Assembly: GCA_009760855.2 (NCBI GenBank)
Contig: WPIO01000032.1
Location: 1,168,501-1,232,500 of the forward strand
Origin: Cristatella mucedo
Taxonomy: Eukaryota; Bryozoa; Phylactolaemata; Cristatellidae
Reading direction: 5' to 3'
Length of the DNA stretch: 64,000 nt
The notes under the pieces are model-generated. The model saw only the letters and a list, made by a program, of their open reading frames with translations. It searched no databases and had not been told where the DNA came from. The position numbers and the translations under genes were made by a program. Shown piece after piece: positions 1-10,714 of this stretch (position 1 is its first letter; every line of letters starts with the position of its first letter).

Positions 1-154
1 CGATCTCATTTTTATTCTGTGTGCTAGATATTGATCCTTCCTCGTTATGGGTGATTTCAACGTTCACTTTGACAACTTATCTGACGCCTTCAGCACTGAA
101 TTTCGTGCATTGACCGACTCATTGTCTCTTGTGGCTCATGTGCATGGCCCTACT

Positions 155-465
155 TGTAGTTTGAGTGTATGCCGGCTCCTCTGATGAGCCTGTGATGTGG
201 CATGGACACAGGCCGGTAACCCACTGGTGGCGAGATGGTGGATTCACTATCTGGGTCTGCCGGTGCACAGCTGTGGTCCGCCTGTGATTTGGTATATACA
301 CAGGCCGGTAACCTGCTGGTGGTGAGATGGTGGACCGGAGGACCGGAGGAGGGTAGACTCGAGTGCGAGAAGGGTGCGAAGGCAGTCGTACATCTTGCTG
401 CTCCGTGCCTTGTACAATAAACCGTTAGCATTGTTCTGGGCCAGCGTTCTGTATGCCGAACCACA
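155..465 (+). mobile_element. Solo LTR inserted in L2 copy 1
   Basis: This 311-bp insert begins TGTAGTTTG and ends CGAACCACA, an imperfect terminal inverted repeat with TG...CA ends. It is flanked by a direct 5-bp duplication CTACT (150-154 and 466-470). The L2 sequence resumes exactly after it; the copy near 46315 shows the uninterrupted join. An AATAAA polyadenylation signal lies at 416-421. A roughly 54-bp segment is repeated inside it (190-243 and 281-334, offset 91 bp). No internal retrotransposon region is present, as expected after LTR-LTR recombination. The family is unassigned; 5-bp duplications occur in Ty3/gypsy and BEL/Pao elements. Confidence 0.85.
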
Positions 466-600
466 CTACTCACATAAAGGGGTCATACACTCGACCAGAT
501 TTACTCATACAACTTCACTGTGTCATCACCAAATCCTGCTTATCAGACCACATGCAGGTCTCATTCAATCTACAGTGTGTGCCCAGATCTTCCTCTTAAA

Positions 601-2696
601 ATAACCCGTGAATCGCGAAACCTCAAGACCCTTGACATCGAAGCTGTCCGTGCGAGAATATCTGCTTCACCTTTAGTGCCCAGTCTCCCTCCGATCTGTC
701 ATCATTGGTAGATAGCTACAACCCGACACTAGCTGACACGCTCGACGAGTTTGCACCTCTGACAAAGCGCACGGTGCACCCTCGCCCCGAAGGCCTGTGG
801 TTTACCACAGACATTTAACTAGCCAGGTCTACCAAGCGTAAGCTTGAAAAAGCATACAAAAGATCAGGACTGACTGTCCGTCGACAGGCAGATGAAGACT
901 ACTGTAGGTCGTACCAATCGATCCAAAGGCCAAGTCTAACTTCTATAAAAACATCGTTGAATCACAGATGCACGATCCAAAAATGCTGATGTCGAAGATC
1001 AATCATCTCCTCAACCGCTCCCAGATTAGCTCGTCACTTAATGATCCTAGTGATGATCTAGCCGATCGCTTCTCTCGATTCTGTGTGCAGAAGATTGACA
1101 AGATCAGGGAGTCCATCTCTGCGATGACAACATCCCCCTAGAATGCTGTTCCCCGATTCTTGGCTGCACCTCAATGTCTTCATTTAAGAAGGTCGCTAGT
1201 GATCTCGTCCTGAAGTTCATATCCCAATCAAATAAGACAACAAGTCCTCTGGACCCTATTCCCACTGTCCTGCATTTACGTTGCATTGATCTGCTGCTGC
1301 CATGCATAACTAACATCATTCATATGTCGTTAGCCTCAGTTCATGTCCCAGAACCTTTAACAAAAGCTGTAGTCCGGCCACTTCTCAAGAAAGCGACACT
1401 AGACCAAGAGAAATTGAGCAACTACCGCCCAATCTTCCTTCCACCATTCCTATCAAAGACACTGGAACGAGTTGTGGCAGACCAGCTGAACTCATATATC
1501 GAAACTTCAAACCTTGCTAGTAAGTTCCAGTCAAGCTTGAGAGCTAATTAATCCACAGAGCCAGCATTGCTTAGGGTATACAACGACCTACTTAGGAACT
1601 TAGACATGGGTAGTGTGTCTCTGCTTGTTTTGCTCGATCTTCCGGCAGCTTTTGATACCAGCGATCACAAAGTTCTTCTAGGGCGCCTCTCATCTCGCCT
1701 GGTCATCACTGGCACTGCTCTGCAGTGGTTCAGGTCCTATCTCAGTGGGAGACTCGAGAGTATTGACGTGAATGGACAAAGATCATCCGAGGTACCTCCG
1801 AAATATGGGGTACCTCAGGGGTCCGTGCTAGGTCCGGTTCTTTTCATGGTTTATAATCTTCCTCTTGCTGATGTGATTGCCAAGCACAATCTAGGCTTTC
1901 ACTTCCATACGGATGACACTCGGTTGTACCTTTGCTTTGATCCCTCCCAGCCTTCGAGCCCCTCGAATTCTCTCAACTTCCTTGGTGCATGTTTTGATGA
2001 CATGCACACATGGATGGCAGCAAATTTACTAAAACTAAAGATGATAAAACTAACTAACTAGTTATGGGCAAACCCAGTGTGATTCAGAAGTTGGAAAGGC
2101 TGACGCTCAAAATGGGCTCTGCCAGCATATCTCCAGTCGCATCAGCTCGAAATCTAGGTGTCATGTTGCAAAGTGACCTCTCGTTAGACGACCACATCAG
2201 CTCCACAGTCAAATCTGCTTACTTTCAGCTACATAACATTGCTAAAATTTGGGCTTGTTTAGATAAGGATACCACGTCCGAGTTGGTATATACATTTGTG
2301 ACATCCCGTCTTGACTTCTGCAACTCACTGCTTACTGGCCTACCAGCATGTGCGATCAGGCGATTGCAGCTGGTGCAAAACTCCACAGCTAGGCTTGTCT
2401 TTCGTGAGCATCGCAGTTGCCACATTACTCTACTTCTCGCCGACCTGCACTGGCTACCAGTCAAGCAACGGATCGACTTCAAGGTTCTGTCGCTCACTTT
2501 TAGGTCACTTCATTCTTTGGCTCCAGCCTATCTCTCAGATATACTCCCATATCAGGCCAAGCATCGTACCACCCGCTTTTCGGAATCCAAAAGTCTACAA
2601 TTATCTCGTACAAACCTCAAATCCTTTGGAGACCGTGCATTTAGTTCGTATGTTCCCAAAGCCTGGAACTTACTTCCGACTTGCGTCAGCATTTAG
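601..2696 (+). pseudogene. L2 ORF2 remnant: linker, reverse transcriptase and C-terminal region
   Basis: Would copy L2 RNA into DNA by target-primed reverse transcription. The frame is broken by an in-frame TAA at 816-818, a stop at 1549-1551 and a stop at about 2062. Open segments remain at 1174-1551 (RT start), 1567-2061 (RT fingers and palm) and 2064-2696 (210 residues, C-terminal region, the best preserved part). The catalytic box reads HTDD, whereas the copy at 45.6-48.7 kb has YADD, so the polymerase site is itself altered. A dead copy. Confidence 0.85.
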
Positions 2697-2895
2697 TGGG
2701 TTCCTGCGATTCGTCCTTCATGTGCTTATGCGTGCTGACCCTGTGCATCTCACCACTAACCATGTTATTCATGTTGTTTTTCAAGAATGATATTACTTAC
2801 CATTCAATCACGTTTCCTTTTGCAGCAAATGTAAAGCGCACACAAAGAGATTGAGTTCTCTGAGGGCGCTTTATCAAGTGCATTATTATTATTAT

Positions 2896-3336
2896 AAGCC
2901 ACCTACGAGTTTTCTTTGCATTGCTATGCAGCTAAAATTAGGTAGATTTGACAGTGGAGTTGATGCAGTCGTCTAGTGAAATTTAGTTTTGGGGTGGGAC
3001 ATTCCGATTCAATGTTGAGGCAACAGCAGATCAAATCCATTGAGCTAGTTTCGTTCAAATGGCTAGATCGGCTTGCAAGTTAAAAGGTCAGTTTTCGGAA
3101 GGGGGCTTTCCTAACGTAACTGCCGTGGTACTATTTTTTAAAGCTGCTTGAGAATTTATCCCCTTTTAGACCGATCTGCAGAAGCCTTCGGTGGGCACCT
3201 TTAGGCTCTCCAGATGCAGGACTAGATGTAATTTATTTCTGTAGCGCCCTTGGAGAAATTAGTCTCCATCCAGGCACTTTATATACGGGCTGTTCGGCCC
3301 AGTGTTTAAAATGCTAGCCCCGACCGGTCGTTGAAC
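2896..3336. other. Intergenic repeat debris
   Basis: No gene is seen. Bases about 2940-3000 resemble a short minus-strand piece of the L2 C-terminal region (compare 27795-27840). Bases about 3240-3290 carry a GCGCC...GAGAA...TCTCC...GGCACTTTAT arrangement resembling an L2/SINE 3' tail. Confidence 0.4.
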
Positions 3337-3463
3337 ATCACCCCCCTTGGACGTTTCCCTTCGGACATTTTTCCCTGTGGACCCTAGGACATTCCTCCCC
3401 CCCCCCGACTACCCCGGTTAGGACATTTCCCCCATATGTTGATGAATGTATAACTAAGAATAC

Positions 3464-3466
<3 letters not shown>

Positions 3467-3498
<32 letters not shown>
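3467..3498. repeat. (TA)n microsatellite
   Basis: An uninterrupted alternating TA run of about 32 bp. Confidence 0.95.
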
Positions 3499-3499
<1 letters not shown>

Positions 3500-3868
3500 G
3501 ATTAAATGAAGTAAGTGATCCATTAAAATAAAGTCATCTCAGTATAATTAGAGGAATGGATGAATTGGAAGAATGGTTTCTAATGGAGCGAGCGGCGGCG
3601 GTGGTTGCGGCGGCTGCGGCAGCGGAGAGCTGTACAGTTTGGTCCCGCGGAAGTTAGGTTCCGCTCGACGCCGCCAGGCACGTGTTTGTACCCGTCAAAG
3701 CGGGCTCGCGCTACGGCATGCCGCGCGTTCCTGCAAATGAGCGTTAAGCCTCAAGAGGTCTACTGAGTATAACTCGACCTCACGAGATCTAGCTATGCCC
3801 TAATACGCACTAACTACAGCGCGGAATGCGAGAAAGGGTGGATTTAGGCGGCGGAGGCGCAGCCCACT

Positions 3869-4012
3869 CTAAACCCTAAACATCCACTAAAGCCTAAACC
3901 CTAAATTCAAAACCCTAAAATGCTAAAGCCTAAAATCCTAAACGCTAAACCCTAAGAACCCTAAACCCTAGAACCCTAAACACTAAACCCTAAAAACCTA
4001 AACCCTATACCG
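3869..4012. repeat. Degenerate CCCTAAA interstitial telomere-like tract
   Basis: About 140 bp rich in CCCTAAA-like heptamers; six exact CCCTAAA units are visible, separated by variants such as GCCTAAA and CACTAAA. On the other strand this is TTTAGGG, a heptamer rather than the TTAGGG hexamer usual in animals. It sits inside the inverted GGACATTTCCCC block. It may be a fossil telomeric insertion or a chance simple repeat. Confidence 0.6.
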
Positions 4013-4094
4013 AGGGAAATGTCATTCCGGGGGAAGGTCGGGGGGGGGAATGTCCAGGGGGAAACGTTCCGGGGGAAATGTCCGCACTCCCTTT

Positions 4095-4280
4095 ACTAGT
4101 AGCCGCACTGGTTTGACCCGCATTGTTAAGGTGCTCGCCTTAAAAGACCGAGGTCAAGGTGAATGCATTGATGACTGAGGTGGTGGGCTTGAGCCCTGCC
4201 GCATGTATTAATATAAATTTAACTCATTTATGTAGCACCCTAGGAGAACTTAATCTCTATTCTGGTGCTGCACATATGCC
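4095..4280 (+). mobile_element. tRNA-derived SINE copy 1 with L2-like tail
   Basis: The head (about 4100-4205) resembles a tRNA-type RNA polymerase III promoter: a GTTAAGGTGCTCGCC A-box region and a GGGCTTGAGCCC segment like a B box. The tail (about 4228-4276) has a stem of GCACCC...GGTGC with inner GAGAA...TCTC, resembling the 3' hairpin of the L2 elements here. It encodes no protein; mobility would depend on an L2 reverse transcriptase. Confidence 0.55.
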
Positions 4281-4319
4281 ACGGGGCTCGAGCCCACGAC
4301 CTCGGATAGACCTCTGTCG

Positions 4320-4376
4320 GGGGTACGGACATTTCCCCCTGGACGTTTCCCCCCCCGACATTTCCCCCTGACTACT
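4320..4376. repeat. GGACATTTCCCC repeat cluster
   Basis: Three units of the GGACATTTCCCC / GGACGTTTCCCC type, in the same orientation as the block at 3337-3433. Confidence 0.6.
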
Positions 4377-4639
4377 ATCTCATCACAGCCCAAAGGTCTT
4401 TTCCGGAGAACTTAAAGGAGAGGCCTGACCTTTTGCCGAGCTCTTTGAATTCAAAATTTAGCCTCGCAACGGAATCTTGGCCGTACCTTTGTTGCCGCAT
4501 TGACGCGGTTGCAGAAAACGATATTTTTCAAGGATGGAGTGTTAGCGGAGGCTGCAATCACTTGTGTAGGCCATTGCTAGGCGTCTCCAAACCTAGTGTG
4601 TAAAGGCTCTTTATGCAACAGTGTTCAAAATCCGGCTCC

Positions 4640-4805
4640 GTGCTGCACTACTTTGGCCAGCGGTTAAGACGGTCGCCTCTAAACAAGGTCAAGGTGAATG
4701 TAATCTATGGCCAAGGTAGTGGGCGCTCGATAGCGTATGTGAAGCGTCTGAGTACATATCAAGTTCTCTTTGGGCGATACACAAATGCATTATTCATATT
4801 TTTGT
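4640..4805 (+). mobile_element. tRNA-derived SINE copy 2 with L2 tail
   Basis: The head has CCAGCGGTTAAGACGGTCGCC, matching SINE copy 1 and a tRNA-like A box, and a degenerate GGGCGCTCGATAGC B-box region. The tail (about 4737-4800) reads AAGCGTCTGAG...AAGTTCTCT...GGGCGATAC...GCATTATTCAT. It follows the L2 3' tail of this window (AAGCGCCTAGAG...AGTTCTCTGAGGGCGC...GCATTATTATT) element by element. Confidence 0.6.
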
Positions 4806-4811
4806 ATAAGT

Positions 4812-4925
4812 TGCCCAGAGCATACCGGGGTTAAAATGGTCTAGGCCACTATACTCCATGGTTAAAACGGCCTAGGCCACTTAAACCCGGGGAGTTAAAA
4901 AGGCTAGGCCAAATTATACCACTCC
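4812..4925. repeat. Three-unit tandem repeat with CTAGGCCA core
   Basis: Three degenerate units of about 35 bp, each with GTTAAAA followed by a (T/C)CTAGGCCA-like core. No function is apparent. Confidence 0.6.
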
Positions 4926-6922
4926 TGGCCAGAATATACCCCGTCAGAGAGATGACGCAGTGCACGCAATTTTTTCACAACCAACTCTTTTAATCAATGT
5001 TAATGGTTCAGCGGCAATTGTCCAAACAGGGAACACTTGCAAGGAATTTCCGCCGATGTCATGGCCAGCGCTCTGCAGCTCGTTTATAGCGTAGCAACTA
5101 CGAGAAAACAACGAGCTGTTCGCGGTCAGTTGGAGATTGGATTAGTCGCAGCGAGGCGGCCTGACAAACTATTTGAGACTCTGGTAAATTGCTGCCGAGT
5201 CACCGAGCATCAGCGGCTATATTCAGCTGGTAAATGGTGCTTTCTATGCGGGCAGCTTTGACGATGCTGTTGAACCTATGCATAATGGGATTGCCACTGG
5301 ATCGTAAGCTCAGGGGTAAGGTGCTCGAACTTCAACATCCAGATCGCGGGTTAGCAATAGTCGGAATCACAGGGCGAACAGGTTTGCTCTTGTTACCCTG
5401 TAGCTGGCCTAAGATCGGCTATAAGACTGGCGTATTGTAGCTAGTACGAGGGGGCCAAATTAAACGGATTGGTGTGCCTTTATTCCATCAAAATAGCATG
5501 CAAAAAAGGTAGCATTTTAAAAAAGAAGAGAGTAAAATGCACAGCGAGTGCTCTAATAGAAAAATTCAAGAAGGCTGTAGAACTCCTTCGAGTGTACACT
5601 CGTGTTTATCTGCATGTTTTTGTTTTCGTATACTCCCGTTTGATTGACTTGCATATACACTGTTCCCGTCTGGCGACATGATGATAGTTGGCAGCGGATG
5701 GGTGTTCGTGGGTTTAATTCTCGAGGGTTGGTTACCGCGAAATGAAGAATGAATGGTGGACATGGGCTTTCGACGAAGACACCCACGGTCTTGCGGCGGC
5801 TTAGATTTCGGCCGCCATCACTAGGCCGGAAGCCTGGGAGCCGTTTGGTCTCTCTTTCTGCACAGGCAGTCCAGATGCGCCAGCCTGCCCCTCCCCGAGT
5901 CGTACCGGCCGGAAAGGGATCACTGGCCTGAAATGTGTTTCGCTGTTTTCACATTAGGCATTCAATGCACACGTATAAATGCAGTGTACGTATGTTCAAC
6001 GATATACTGGTTCGTTTATACAATATGTGCTAGTATGAGTGCTCAGCTTTAATAGATATGGACATTAAGATGCGGTGGATATAAATTAGGATTATTATGT
6101 TGGCTGACTCAACAGCTTCATTTATATAGCGGCAGACGTGCCTAATGGCTATCACCACTCTCCCAAAGCCTGAGACTCACTCTCGACTAAACTATGACTT
6201 TACCCAGATTCAAATACAGCGAAAAGAAGCCACGAACCTCCCTCTTCCTCGCAGCGTTTGCTGGGTTCGTATGGATTGTCCTTGGCGTGCTTATGCATGC
6301 TGATTCTGGACACGCCTTTCCAGAGTATGCAATGAGCTAAGAAGGATTCACAGTTCTCATGGGGCGCTACACACATTTTCATCTTACTATTACTAGTTTG
6401 ATAGCGTCATGTTTCAGTAGTCGAATTAGCTTTGATATCCTCTACACCAGGTTGAAATCGTGGAGCTAATTCTGGCCATACTTACTCGAGTTTGCTTTTT
6501 GGATAACGCGCATGTAACTAACCCTTCAGTAGTGATATTCTTTCAGCGGGCTGTGTTGATAGTGCGATACGAGTGATAACACTCAAGCATACAGCGACCA
6601 CGTTTATTCAGGCCCGGCAGGTACCGGAAGCGTTTGGTACAGCCTCCCGCAACCGGGAGTTACACAGCAATGGGAAGGGCATCTGCATCTCTCAACAGGT
6701 TGTAAAGTGCACGGCTAAATATTAAGTTTTCCGAAGGTGCTATGTTGAAAGTCTTATTACTATTACTATATGGCCTTCTTAGACAATCGTCTGTTTTGCT
6801 ACTGGATCTCTGCTGCATTTAATACTTGCTGCTTATTAGGTGACATGGCGGAAGTGATAATTTATTCGATCTATTTTCGATTTCATAGTATGTTATGCGA
6901 TTTTCCGGCGCGGTCATTTTAT
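4926..6922. other. Unassigned intergenic sequence
   Basis: No convincing gene. A degenerate tRNA/SINE-like segment is seen at about 5300-5365 (GGGGTAAGGTGCTCGA, then GATCGCGGGTTAGCAATAG) and another B-box-like piece at about 5705-5725 (TTCGTGGGTTTAATTCTCG). The short open frames here (up to 77 codons) have no recognisable domain and no counterpart in the other stomatin units. Confidence 0.4.
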
Positions 6923-9139
6923 GTTGTACAGCAGAAATATGAAAGAGCCGTTATCTTCAATTCTGGGACCTATTTTGCGAGGAGATCAAGGAGGACCGGG
7001 TAAGGATTGATGCTTTTTTGTTACTGCTAAGCTCACACATATTAACACATTTCCTTTCGAGATGCTAGTTTTCGGATTGACATCTGAATAGCTAGGCATG
7101 ACCAATAAGGTGATCCGGAAATCTACCATAAATCTACCGCTACAATCAGTGGCAGTTTCATAAGATTGAGGATAGCACTTATGGGTCATGAAACAACACT
7201 GAAAGCTGTGTTAGCCAGACAAATAAAATACTACTTGTGCGCTATTTCAAGTCTTCTTACAGAAGCACTTCTTTTGGATCATGTCATGACTTGCGTAACC
7301 TGGCCCGAGCTGCAATCCTAGGCTCAGTTGTAAAATGTGCTACATTTTCGTGACCTGCAGTTTTCAGCGCTTTTATGTGTGGATACATATATTGCAATAA
7401 GGCCACGCTAAAATGTCTGTTTTATTAGCTATTTATACGTGTTGGAGGTATATTAGCCCATAGTGGCAAAGGAGTCAGCTACGTTTAATTATAATAATTT
7501 GTTGATGCTTTAACTGTTTCTGTATTACCCAAATGATGTAGCCGGTGACCAAATGAATATTCCCTTTCAAACACCTTGATGATTTTTAAGTGTATTTCTT
7601 ATGTTTTCTTGCACGGACATTTTCTTAAAAGTAAACTTGAGGAAGACCAAGTTTGGTGTGCCTACTCAGAAGGTAAACTCGTGGAAGATTTTTGAATTTT
7701 GAATGTCTCTTCCTGCACTACGTTAAGCTTCTTTCTATGATAGCGCTACCAGTAACTAATGGTGCATTGTTGCTCTACCCTTGAGACTATGCTAACGGTT
7801 TTCTGTGCTGCTAGGTACTAACAAAGGATGGTGTAACTGCACAAGTTGACCATGTCGTCAACTGTCACATTAATGATCCTACTCAGAGCGCTAGCAGCAT
7901 GGCCGATGCTCGAGGCTCTACGTAGCTGCTCGCTCAGACGTTACTGCGAACCATTCTGGGATTGCGCACTTTGCAAAATTCTAGGAGAGCGCACGAGACC
8001 ATCGCCCGTGCGCTCTCGCTCCTGCTAGATAGAACACACTATGCGATACCTGGGGCATGACGGTATAATGGCTTCCTTCATCGCCGCTGCCTGCAACGTC
8101 TTTTGAAATGGCGGTAGCCCCAACGAGGCTTGGTAGCTGCTGCAGCTATAATAGCAGCGCTTTATGCTAAAAGCAAGCCAGGTTGGCTTAGCTACGTAGC
8201 CCAGGGATTGTTGCACGGTCACGGCACCCATTTTCTTGCACCGGTAGATGATGCCCAAAACTTATAGGCACATAACGGGAGCTCATTAAATAAAAAAGTG
8301 ATAGTCAATGACTTTTACTTGAATTCAACCACGTGCACCAGTCTCCACAGAAGGCGCGTGTTTCCTTTTGCTCATTATGGCTTTAAACGCCAGAAAAATA
8401 AGATCAGAGATGGAGGACTTTCTACGAAATCTTCACTCATTTTAGTGCCCTGGCTGAGCAGTATCCTATTAAAGCCCTGCTCGAGTGAAGATATGACGCG
8501 CGTGGATTGACCTTTGTAATAGGATTCACATAAATATACGCCACATTAATGGCTTTGCTACGTTAATTATGAGCATGAAATGTATGAAAATTATTTTATG
8601 TGCATGTACCACGAACCGTAACCAAACAGGACAGTACAGTAGAGCGACTGGAAACAAAGGTGTAACCGCTATCCGGCTAAAGTTGTCTTAGTCTATTTTC
8701 TCAGCAGATATTTTCTGTCCTGATGAATTTTTAATAACTATAACCCTCATTGCATCTAGCGTCGTCTATTTAAGCACCGCTAAGGATGTATAAGAAATTA
8801 GCTCGAGCAAACTGTAAATCCAGCACTCAATCGATGATTCTTGCATGCGGAGAGAGTGGAAACGAAGGACGTCCGTCTGCCGCAGTAGCTGCAGAGCCAT
8901 GGCAGCCGAAGCAGAAGTCGGAAGAGACGCGGGAAGAGAAGCAAGGGCCAAGGTCGTATCAGCTGAGGGCGTGCTGAAATCTTCACGAGCCCTCAAAGAG
9001 GCAGTCGATGTCATTCTTCAGTCTCTGGCTGAGCTGCAGTTCAGATATATGCAAACACCAAATAAGATTGCTGCAGAAAATAACTCAACCTTAATATTTC
9101 CACTTCCAACGTAGATTATCTTATTTCGCTAAGAAATAA
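6923..9139 (+). pseudogene. Stomatin pseudogene (third, decayed tandem copy)
   Basis: Four exon relics follow the exon order of genes A and B. Exon 3 relic 6923-6999 keeps YERAVIF, then diverges. Exon 4 relic is about 7583-7672 (CTDIFLKVNLRKTKFGVPTQK), with its AG acceptor degraded. Exon 5 relic 7815-8062 keeps VLTKDGVT and DPTQS but has a CAG-to-TAG stop at 7923-7925. Exon 6 relic 8847-9139 has lost its acceptor (AG to AT at 8845-8846), carries another CAG-to-TAG stop after VRLPQ, and has a 2-bp deletion near AMAAEAEA. Introns are shorter than in the intact genes. I found no exon 1 or 2 relic. The multiple independent lesions exclude a working SPFH protein. Confidence 0.88.
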
Positions 9140-10470
9140 AAGCTTACGGGTCAGCTGTGCTTGCAGGTATCCATTTTGGAAGAATTTTTGCTCAATAACT
9201 GCCAAATTAACTGAGTTTCTGCATAAATAAAGTATTTCACATTCCTTTATTACATTTGCCACAAAAAAGTTTAATTAAAATACATTTACAGATATGCAGT
9301 TTTCACAATAGAGTTTTTATTATCTGTCGACTATAATGTATACAGGAAGCGCCAATTTGAGTTTCTAATCTATCTCGAGGCATAATCTAGAAGGGTTGCA
9401 TAAATGCATGATTTTCTCTACTCTTTGCGATTTTTCAATAAACAAAGCACTAGTATGCAATCGTCAAGGTGTAAATGCAGCGAAATGAACTGGTCGTCGG
9501 GGTTTTCTTTCTCTTTCTTGCGTGAGATAAAGTCTGTTAGCTAACCTCCTAACACTTGCAGATGCTTTGCTTTATATATCGTTCTTGGAGAATCTGCTCT
9601 AACTACAAAGATGTTTCTCTTGAGAGCAGTAGGTATAAAGTGACCAGTTTTGGTCGAGAGTGACTGCTTCATTTGAAGGTAATTGATCGGTTTCTCTTAT
9701 TCTTCGTCGTTAATTCCTTTCTGTGAGAACAACGAGATTGTTGTGGCAATGCATTCAAGCACCCTGAGTGACGATATAAAGGACAGGACAATAAGTAATT
9801 ATAATAGATGCGAGCATTTCCAACGATAAGTCGATGGGAACATTGCCTTGTATCGATGGCGAGAATAAACATAATCAGCTGGGGGCGGCCAGTGCCTTAA
9901 ATCGTAGCAGGTCATTTGGCAAGTCGTTCAACGCCTGTAAGTTTGGCCATTAATATGATGCCCTGGCAGTCCGTCACCCTGTCACTCTGACCAAGAAGAG
10001 CTGCCACATGGCACTCGCCACTCGGATTTTCTACTGTATCAGCTGCAGCCAGGTGCCCCTGCCGCGCCAATTCGAGAGCAGCTACCTAAGAAGCCATTCC
10101 TAGAGCTAACGAGTACCTCTGGTGAACCAACATTGTTTTTGGGGCAGTTTAAAAGTTGCAAGCACAAAGAAATTAAACGTTTAACCCCGGCATTTCGTGC
10201 TCACAAGGTGGTCGCCACGCACTTGTTTTCCTTCCAGCACACAGAGCCTGATCGTTAATCGTGTTATCCAGAAGCTCGTAATTTCCAACTAAGCCTCCCT
10301 CGGCTGCCAGTTTGGAACTGTGGTAGCGGGGCACTTCCTAATCAATCATTTGATTCTCTGGAAAAGTACAGCTCGTCGTTTTTTGTAAGCGACGGCAAGT
10401 TAATCCTATAGTCAAACTAGAGGATGTCTACATTGATGCTGATACGCGGCTTGATAGGTAAATGGCCGAG
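9140..10470. other. Duplicated 3' flank of the stomatin unit (copy 1)
   Basis: Non-coding. The stretch from about 9820 to 10470 aligns with 33320-33965 (shared landmarks: TATCGATGGCGAGAATAAACAT-type sequence, CCAGGTGCCC, ATGCGGCTTGAT). It continues at 14550 after the gypsy insertion. The part before 9800 holds no identifiable gene. Confidence 0.65.
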
Positions 10471-10714
10471 TCTTGCAGGACGGCGAGCCGGTATGAAACT
10501 GTAAGCACGACTTGAAGCGATTGCTCAGGCGAGCGATGCCAGACTTAGCTGGGCGGGCAGCCGCGAGAGAACCGTTTGCAAAGAGTGCCACCGGCGCGGA
10601 GCGACGTGCAAGAGCGTTGTCGACGAGCTTACTGCCCGCCTGGCCGCCTTCGAAGCCGAGCTCCGACTGAAAGCACCTGGCGCATCGGGATGAGAGCTCG
10701 GATGAGATCGAGAG

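Larger units (their letters stand above)
1..2895 (+). mobile_element. L2-clade LINE copy 1 (left end beyond window)
   Basis: A non-LTR retrotransposon runs in from the left edge. It holds the end of an apurinic endonuclease domain (GDFNVHF near base 50), a linker, a reverse transcriptase (AFD motif near 1650, GVPQGS near 1815, HTDD near 1910), a C-terminal region and a 3' UTR. The 3' UTR ends in a GCGC-stem hairpin and a short ATT run at about 2880-2895. The hairpin-plus-trinucleotide tail is typical of the L2 clade. From about 600 to 1500 it is nearly identical to the copy at 45608-48750, so the two belong to one young subfamily. It is interrupted by a solo LTR at 155-465. Confidence 0.9.
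3337..4085. repeat. Inverted block of GGACATTTCCCC-type repeats around a telomere-like tract
   Basis: The left part (3337-3433) is built from degenerate GGACATTTCCCC and GGACGTTTCCC units with a C-rich run. The right part (4013-4085) carries the same units in reverse complement. Between them lie a (TA)n run, GCG-rich sequence and a CCCTAAA tract. The ends form an imperfect inverted repeat, which could mark a DNA element, but no transposase or clear target-site duplication is seen. Confidence 0.5.

Noticed and set aside
4095-4205. Possible tRNA gene
   Set aside because: Box-like motifs are present but no cloverleaf can be drawn and an L2-like tail follows; it fits a SINE.
5037-5261. 74-codon open frame
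   Set aside because: No recognised domain, no splice context, no conservation in other units.
8766-9114. Open frames on both strands over the pseudogene exon 6
   Set aside because: Shadows of the ancestral stomatin exon; the minus-strand frame also appears opposite exon 6 of genes A and B because of codon bias.
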